From: Syntrophomonas sp. UBA5314
GTDB lineage: Bacteria; Bacillota; Syntrophomonadia; Syntrophomonadales; Syntrophomonadaceae
NCBI GenBank assembly: GCA_002410325.1
Contig: DHRK01000033.1
Location: 1-10,223 of the forward strand
Length of the DNA stretch: 10,223 nucleotides
Reading direction: 5' to 3'
Each line of letters starts with the position of its first letter. Positions within the stretch are counted from its first letter, which is position 1. The translations under genes were made by a program, and so were the position numbers. This document shows, in pieces, positions 6,280 through 10,223 of the stretch. A model generated the notes under the pieces. The model did not search any database. It was not told where the DNA came from and was given only the letters and a program-made list of their open reading frames with translations.

Positions 6280-7484
6280 GACGCACTCTCTTTTTCCCTT
6301 TTTCTCAGTTCGGCGGTTACGTAGGCGTCGCCCACTTTAGCCGCCTTTTCCATATCGGCCACCATGGCTTCGGCCAGTTTGGCGATCTTTTTTTCATCGC
6401 CGACCACCAGCTGGGCCAGGACAGAGGCTCTTTCCGGGTCTTTTATGATCCGGGCGGCCATTTTGTCCGGCGCTTTTTCGAAGGCCTTGATAAAGGCGTT
6501 GACTTTCTTTTCGGTATCTTGGGCCGAGGGGGCTTCTTTTGCTTCACCACCGGCGGCAGCGCTTGCGGTTCGGGCTTTTTTCGGTTGGGGCGGGGGGGTT
6601 AAAGCCGCTTCTTTCGCCCGCTCGGCCACTACTGCCAGGTATTTTTCGGCTTCCACGAAGTGGCGGGGCACTCCCACCTCCGCCGGGGTATCGCCCAGGG
6701 CGATAGCTGCCAGTTCGGTTACGTAGTAGACCGGCAGGCCGTATTTGACCCCCAGGGCTTTTTCCATGCCTGCCTGGCGCATGTCCAGGTTCATCATGCA
6801 CAGGGGGCAGGCGGTGACTATGCATTCGGCTCCCGCTTCTTTGGCATTTTTTATCACTTCATGGATCATTCGGTTGCCGATATCAGGCCGGGAGGTGGCT
6901 AAGGCCGCTCCGCAGCATTCGGTCTTGAAAGCCCAGTTAAGCGCCTGGGCTCCCAGGGCTTCGACTATATGGTCCATGCTCATGGGGTTTTCCGGGTCGT
7001 CAAACCCGGTATGGGAGACCGGTCTGACTAAGAGGCAGCCGTAGTAGCAGGCCGCTTTCATGCCGGTTAGGGGATTTTTTACCTTTTGCTTTATCTCCTC
7101 CAGCCCCACTTTGTTAGCCAGAAGTTCCAGGATGGATAAGACCTCGCCTTTGGCTTCATAGGGCATGTCCAGGATCTGTTCAATTTTACCCCTCATGGCA
7201 GGGTCGTGGCTTACTTCATGGCGGGTGCTGCGGAAGCGGTTGTAGCAGGCCGCGCAGGGGGCCACCAGGTCCAGCCCGGCTTTTTCAGCCATAGCCAGGT
7301 TCCGGGCCGGCAGGGCTAATGACAGCATTTTATTGGTATTGTGGGCCGAGGTGGCGCCGCAGCAATTCCAGTCGTCGAGTTCCACCAGTTCGATACCCAG
7401 CAGATGGGCGCTGCGCTCGGTGGAGAGTCCGTATTCAACCGCGCTGCCCTCCAGGGAACAACCCGGGTAGTAGGCCAGTTTCAT
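6276..7484 (-). CDS. hdrB: HdrB, CCG-domain disulfide reductase subunit with an unusual C-terminal extension
   Basis: HdrB is the catalytic subunit of heterodisulfide-reductase-type complexes. Two CCG domains bind noncubane [4Fe-4S] clusters that reduce a disulfide. First CCG set: C9, C41-C42, C77, C80; second set: C150 (in CYYGC), C190-C191, C226, C229. All key cysteines are present. The family is normally about 290-300 aa. This protein is 402 aa because residues ~295-402 add a Pro/Ala/Lys-rich linker (PPPQPKKARTASAAAGG) and a charged helical segment with no cysteine. The ATG at 7484 overlaps the hdrC stop by one base (TAATG), so translation is coupled. In a bacterium without CoM-S-S-CoB the acceptor is likely another disulfide, possibly DsrC-like or unknown; the sequence does not show which. 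Confidence 0.93.
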   Translation of the reverse strand: MKLAYYPGCSLEGSAVEYGLSTERSAHLLGIELVELDDWNCCGATSAHNTNKMLSLALPARNLAMAEKAGLDLVAPCAACYNRFRSTRHEVSHDPAMRGKIEQILDMPYEAKGEVLSILELLANKVGLEEIKQKVKNPLTGMKAACYYGCLLVRPVSHTGFDDPENPMSMDHIVEALGAQALNWAFKTECCGAALATSRPDIGNRMIHEVIKNAKEAGAECIVTACPLCMMNLDMRQAGMEKALGVKYGLPVYYVTELAAIALGDTPAEVGVPRHFVEAEKYLAVVAERAKEAALTPPPQPKKARTASAAAGGEAKEAPSAQDTEKKVNAFIKAFEKAPDKMAARIIKDPERASVLAQLVVGDEKKIAKLAEAMVADMEKAAKVGDAYVTAELRKREKESAS

Positions 7485-8056
7485 TATTCATCACCCCCCA
7501 TTTTTTTAGCCCGTTCAAAGATCTTGGGCATGTCTTCCCGGGCTTTGATCTTCTCGGGAAGCATGCCCAGTTTACCGCGTTTCAACATGGGCAGACCCAG
7601 CCCCATGTCTTTGAAAAACTGCCCGGTAGAAAGGTTGTATTGCAGCATCAGCCCGGCTTCGTAGACCTTGCCGAAGCTTTTTACACTGCCTAAAAAGGCT
7701 TTATTGAAGGCGGCCACTTTTTTATCGCTAAGGCGGCCCTGTTGTAAGGCTTCGCGGCGCAGGGTGTCCATCAGGGAGGCGATATCGACCCCGCGCGGGC
7801 AGCGGGCCGAGCAGGTTTCGCAGCTGGCACATACCCAGATGCTCCCGGCGTCCAGGGCTTCGTCCAGCAGGTTAAGCTGCAGGAGCCTGATGACCTGCCG
7901 CGGGGGATAGTCCATGGCAAAGGCCGCCGGACATCCGGCCGTGCATTTTCCGCATTGGTAGCAGAGGTTTACGCTGGTTCCCGCTTCTTTTTCGATCTTG
8001 GCCAAATCTTGCCTGGCTTGCTCTCCCGGATGGCTTAACTTTATCGTTTCTTGCAT
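7484..8056 (-). CDS. hdrC: HdrC, [4Fe-4S] subunit linking HdrA to HdrB
   Basis: This 190-aa HdrC-family electron-transfer protein is the first gene of the operon. It has two ferredoxin motifs, C32-x2-C35-x2-C38-x3-C42 (CYQCGKCTAGCP) and C76-x2-C79-x2-C82-x3-C86 (CASCETCSARCP), followed by a helical C-terminus. It passes electrons from HdrA to the HdrB catalytic site. The start at 8056 (MQETIKL) follows AAAGGAG about 10 nt upstream. An upstream in-frame ATG at 8140 would add 28 residues without family character and without a ribosome binding site, and its coding would run through the leader inverted repeat, so it is not used. Confidence 0.93.
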   Translation of the reverse strand: MQETIKLSHPGEQARQDLAKIEKEAGTSVNLCYQCGKCTAGCPAAFAMDYPPRQVIRLLQLNLLDEALDAGSIWVCASCETCSARCPRGVDIASLMDTLRREALQQGRLSDKKVAAFNKAFLGSVKSFGKVYEAGLMLQYNLSTGQFFKDMGLGLPMLKRGKLGMLPEKIKAREDMPKIFERAKKMGGDE

Positions 8057-8099
8057 AATTTCCTGGCTCCTTTCCCCCCAAGGACGTGAATTAAAATAA

Positions 8100-8124
8100 T
8101 AGCTGAACCATGCTTGATCAGCTA
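8100..8124 (-). promoter_or_regulatory. Inverted repeat in the hdrC leader
   Basis: TAGCTGA (8100-8106) and TCAGCTA (8118-8124) form a 7-bp inverted repeat with an 11-nt spacer, 44 nt upstream of the hdrC start. It could be an operator half-site pair or a leader-RNA hairpin. No known regulator consensus is recognised. Confidence 0.35.
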
Positions 8125-8149
8125 CCAGTAGACAAACCATTTTAAGAAT

Positions 8150-8199
8150 CTAGTACTCTGTTAACTCTAATTCTTGCATTAGAGTTAACAGAGTACTAG
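8150..8199 (-). repeat. Perfect 21-bp hairpin upstream of hdrC
   Basis: Arms 8150-8170 and 8179-8199 are perfectly complementary over 21 bp around the 8-nt loop TTCTTGCA. The ends are CTAGTAC/GTACTAG and a GTTAAC block lies within each arm. Neither side has a T-tract, so it is not an intrinsic terminator. It abuts repeat copy B; repeat copy A lacks it. If the candidate promoter in repeat B is real, the hairpin would form the very 5' end of the hdrC mRNA. Confidence 0.8.
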
Positions 8200-8322
8200 T
8201 TAAAAATGTTAGGGCAATTTCAAAACTAATGCAATACGCAGCTGTCGAATATTATATATACTTTGATAATGAAAGATCCCCCGATAATGCTTCATTATAA
8301 TACAGATCCGGCTTCCTTCCAT
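8196..8322 (-). repeat. Repeat copy B (~127 bp), upstream of the hdr-flx operon
   Basis: Second copy of the repeat at 670-794, same orientation. The first ~55 bp are nearly identical (three differences by eye). The centre differs and includes a 3-nt insertion in TTGATAATGAA, and the 3' part keeps TTCATTATAATACA. It joins the 21-bp hairpin on one side and lies about 46 bp before the HD-GYP start on the other. Together the two copies flank the whole hdr-flx operon as direct repeats about 7.4 kb apart. Confidence 0.85.
8206..8234 (-). promoter_or_regulatory. Candidate sigma-A-type promoter in repeat B, reading toward hdrC
   Basis: Minus-strand TTGCAT (8234-8229), 17-nt spacer, TAACAT (8211-8206): same sequence and spacing as in repeat A. 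Start would be near 8199, giving a ~143-nt leader containing the 21-bp hairpin and the smaller inverted repeat. The match to consensus is weak. Confidence 0.28.
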
Positions 8323-8368
8323 GTGAAAATTTTGTCATGCCCACTTTTAGTCCCATTTTGTTAGGAGA

Positions 8369-9787
8369 TTGTTGCAAAATGGGGTAAATCAGGCTTTTTT
8401 CTCATTGCTTCCAAACAAGCTGTTCCTGGCTTTTTTGTATGGCACAACACTCCCTGATCTGGTAATCTATGATGCAGATGGTAAAATCATTACAGTGCTT
8501 GGAGTTGCTAAAATGCCGGCTTTGGAAACTATCGGAAATTTTCTTTTACTTTTTACCGCGATAAGCTGCATGCTGCTTATCGTTTTTCTGGTCCTAAAAT
8601 TATTCGGGAAGCAGAAAACGCTGGACAATAAAGCGGAGTTCAGTATCGTCGTGGCTCTTTCCAGCGCTGTGGCTCTGTGGGCCCTATTCCATGTTAACGA
8701 GCATCCCGCCTCTCCATGGATTTTCCAAGGTATTTCTCTCAGTCTGGTAGCTTTTTTCTTTGCCTGGTATGTCAGGCTCCTGGCCGCGCGAAAAAATGCC
8801 CGTTTTTATAAAGCTCTTATTTTCTATGCATCAGCCCTTTTGACCATCCTCAACTTATTTATGGTAATGTCCTTCGACCTCAGCAATCCCTGGTGGAGAG
8901 TAGCATCCGTATTATGCTCGGGCCTGGTTATCATAGTAAATACCATAGTAATCTGCCGCCTAAACCAGCTCAATCTGATTCTCTTCTATAAGTTTGTACC
9001 GGCTTTCCTTTATTCCGCTTTAACCGTCTTCTTTGTATCCTACTGCCTTTATTTAATAAACGGTAATAGTATCAGCCGGATCATCTATATCGGTACGGTC
9101 TTTTGTATGGTTATCATTCTCTTCACCGACACGATGGATCAGCTGTACTTCTTCAATACCCGCAATCTTAACCAGCGCATCGACCTTCTGCAAGAGGAAT
9201 ACGCGGCTGAGATGGAGATGGTCGAAGACGTAGTCATTTCTCTGGCCCGCACCATTGATGCCAAAGATCGTTACACGGAGGGCCACACCGAAAGAGTTAG
9301 CCAGTACTCGGTTTTTCTGGGTGAAAAGGTCGGTCTAAATGAAAAGCGCCTGGAAATCCTGCGCATGGGAGCCTTAATTCATGATATAGGAAAAATAGGC
9401 ATCGATCAGGACGTTCTCAACAAACCGGGGCAATTAAATGCCCGGGAACGTAAACATATTGAAACTCATCCGCTTTTGGGTGAAAAGATATGCACACCCT
9501 TGAAAGCCTTCAAAGACGTCCGCAGCATCATCAGAAGCCATCATGAGAAATTGGACGGCTCCGGCTATCCTGATGGTTTGATAGGCGATGCCATTAACCT
9601 GGAAACCCGCATAGTTACAATCGCCGATATTTTTGATGCGCTGACCACCGAAAGGTCTTATCGCCAGGCCCTTTCTATCGAAACCGCCATCGCCATCATG
9701 AGGGAAGAAGGGGATGCCGGCAAGCTGGATGCTGAACTTATCGCTCTTTTCGAAATAGTTTTGAGTGATATGGGCTTGCTGAGCTAA
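8369..9787 (+). CDS. Membrane HD-GYP domain protein (putative cyclic-di-GMP phosphodiesterase)
   Basis: This 472-aa protein has an N-terminal membrane region of about seven hydrophobic segments (roughly 55-79, 92-108, 117-137, 148-169, 178-196, 206-230, 236-254). A short coiled-coil-like linker (264-290) leads to a cytoplasmic HD-GYP domain. Conserved metal and substrate residues are visible: H306 in YTEGHTERV, HD at 338-339 (LIHDIGKIG), H367 in THPLLG, HH at 391-392 with the GYP motif DGSGYPDG (396-403), and D420 in IADIFDAL. HD-GYP domains hydrolyse c-di-GMP. The start is TTG at 8369 or the adjacent TTG at 8372; AGGAG at 8363-8367 favours 8372 by spacing. No ATG start exists and an in-frame TAG lies at 8348. 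It is transcribed away from the hdr-flx operon. The ligand sensed is unknown. Confidence 0.88.
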   Translation: MLQNGVNQAFFSLLPNKLFLAFLYGTTLPDLVIYDADGKIITVLGVAKMPALETIGNFLLLFTAISCMLLIVFLVLKLFGKQKTLDNKAEFSIVVALSSAVALWALFHVNEHPASPWIFQGISLSLVAFFFAWYVRLLAARKNARFYKALIFYASALLTILNLFMVMSFDLSNPWWRVASVLCSGLVIIVNTIVICRLNQLNLILFYKFVPAFLYSALTVFFVSYCLYLINGNSISRIIYIGTVFCMVIILFTDTMDQLYFFNTRNLNQRIDLLQEEYAAEMEMVEDVVISLARTIDAKDRYTEGHTERVSQYSVFLGEKVGLNEKRLEILRMGALIHDIGKIGIDQDVLNKPGQLNARERKHIETHPLLGEKICTPLKAFKDVRSIIRSHHEKLDGSGYPDGLIGDAINLETRIVTIADIFDALTTERSYRQALSIETAIAIMREEGDAGKLDAELIALFEIVLSDMGLLS

Positions 9788-9955
9788 CCCTGAAAGCTCC
9801 CGCAACGCGCGCCCTTTCCCTTAATTCTTTAGACGTTCTTCCTCACATCGCGTAACCTACTTTCTTCAATCATCATGTCATATGAAAATTAGGCCGCATA
9901 GATAGACTATCCGCCCGGGAAAAATATATTAACCGGTAGGAAAGGAGGCAAGCAT
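9788..9955 (+). other. Intergenic region before the cold-shock gene
   Basis: This 168-bp non-coding stretch shows no clear terminator for the HD-GYP gene and no convincing promoter. The csp ribosome binding site AAAGGAGG lies at its right end. A small palindrome GATAGACTATC is at about 9901-9911. Confidence 0.4.
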
Positions 9956-10156
9956 ATGTTCGGAAAAGTTAAATGGTACGATAATGCGCGAGGATTTGGG
10001 TACATTGAAAGCGAGGACGGTTCAGATCTGTTCTTTGACCGCACAGCAGTGTTTTATAGCGGACGCGTCGCTCTCAGCCACGGCATGCATATCGAGTTCG
10101 ATTTAGCCAAAAGCGGCGGCAAAGACCGGGCTATCAACCTGCATGTCCTGGCCTGA
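9956..10156 (+). CDS. Small cold-shock-domain nucleic-acid-binding protein (divergent)
   Basis: This 66-aa single cold-shock domain protein would bind single-stranded RNA or DNA in the cytoplasm. It begins GKVKWYDNARGFGYIE (3-18), matching the CSD start GxVKWF....GFGFI, with RNP1 as RGFGYI. RNP2 is unusual: DLFFDRTAV (24-32) where most Csp proteins have VFVHFSA, so the aromatic/His surface is altered. The C-terminal part ends INLHVLA, comparable to A.NV of the family. The ATG at 9956 follows AAAGGAGG at good spacing. It ends with tandem TGA codons (10154-10159). Length equals the usual 65-70 aa. Monocistronic position is likely; no cold-box element was identified. Confidence 0.85.
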   Translation: MFGKVKWYDNARGFGYIESEDGSDLFFDRTAVFYSGRVALSHGMHIEFDLAKSGGKDRAINLHVLA

Positions 10157-10200
10157 TGAGCCATAACGGCCTGCACCCATCACCAGCGGGGACGAACGCT

Positions 10201-10223
10201 TTAGTACAACATTCGGTATATTG
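10201..10223 (+). repeat. Partial copy of the short palindromic repeat at the window edge
   Basis: TTAGTACAACATTCGGTATATTG matches the minus-strand sequence 6279-6257 at 20 of 23 positions and is cut off by the window end. If the match continues, TG(C/T)CTA(A/G)-type bases should follow to complete the palindrome. Confidence 0.55.

Noticed and set aside
8057..8140. N-terminal extension of hdrC to 8140
   Set aside because: No ribosome binding site, no family similarity, and it would code across the leader inverted repeat; the start at 8056 has AAAGGAG.
8150..8199. Rex (redox repressor) operator, suggested by TGTTAA/TTAACA blocks
   Set aside because: Rex sites have the half-sites about 4-8 bp apart; here they are 20 bp apart within a long hairpin.
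8150..8199. Bidirectional transcription terminator
   Set aside because: No T-tract follows the stem on either strand, and no gene ends nearby.
8332..8362. Promoter for the HD-GYP gene (TTGTCA plus CATTTT)
   Set aside because: The -10 match is poor and the implied start would fall on the ribosome binding site or start codon.

Overview
The window looks like the chromosome of a strictly anaerobic, selenocysteine-using Clostridia-type Bacillota (Desulfotomaculum/Pelotomaculum/Moorella-like). The reasons are the strong AGGAGG-type ribosome binding sites, the flx-hdr and rnf gene content, and the AT-rich intergenic DNA beside more GC-rich genes. The genus is inference; no rRNA or other marker gene is present.

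Layout from left to right. Positions 1-571 (minus strand) hold the start of an Rnf operon: an RseC-like membrane protein, then the first 47 codons of rnfC running off the left edge. Positions 572-988 hold the rseC leader, copy A of a ~125 bp repeat, an unrecognised gene fragment on the plus strand, and a rho-independent terminator for the next operon. Positions 989-8056 are one long minus-strand operon, in transcription order hdrC, hdrB, hdrA, flxD (mvhD-like), flxC, flxB, flxA. Positions 8057-8368 are its leader, with a 7-bp inverted repeat, a perfect 21-bp hairpin and repeat copy B. On the plus strand follow a membrane HD-GYP protein (8369-9787) and a small cold-shock-domain protein (9956-10156). 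A partial copy of a short palindromic repeat ends the window.

The main point is that hdrA and flxD each look broken by an in-frame TGA, but both TGAs fall exactly where the families have a conserved cysteine (DCAA-C-I.TPKM in HdrA; SG-C-HPG.C in MvhD/FlxD). Each is followed at bacterial-SECIS distance (25 and 20 nt) by a stable hairpin with G in its apical loop. Read through, HdrA is 661 aa (Sec195) and FlxD 143 aa (Sec71), both normal family lengths. The operon therefore appears to encode a double-selenoprotein FlxABCD-HdrABC complex.

How the genes work together (family knowledge plus inference): FlxA oxidises NADH. Electrons pass through FlxB, FlxC and FlxD to the HdrA flavin, which bifurcates them to ferredoxin and, through HdrC and HdrB, to a disulfide-type acceptor. 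The neighbouring Rnf complex couples ferredoxin oxidation to NAD+ reduction and ion pumping. Both operons are preceded, in the same orientation, by the near-identical repeat, which suggests a shared regulatory module, or a duplicated element that happens to lie there.
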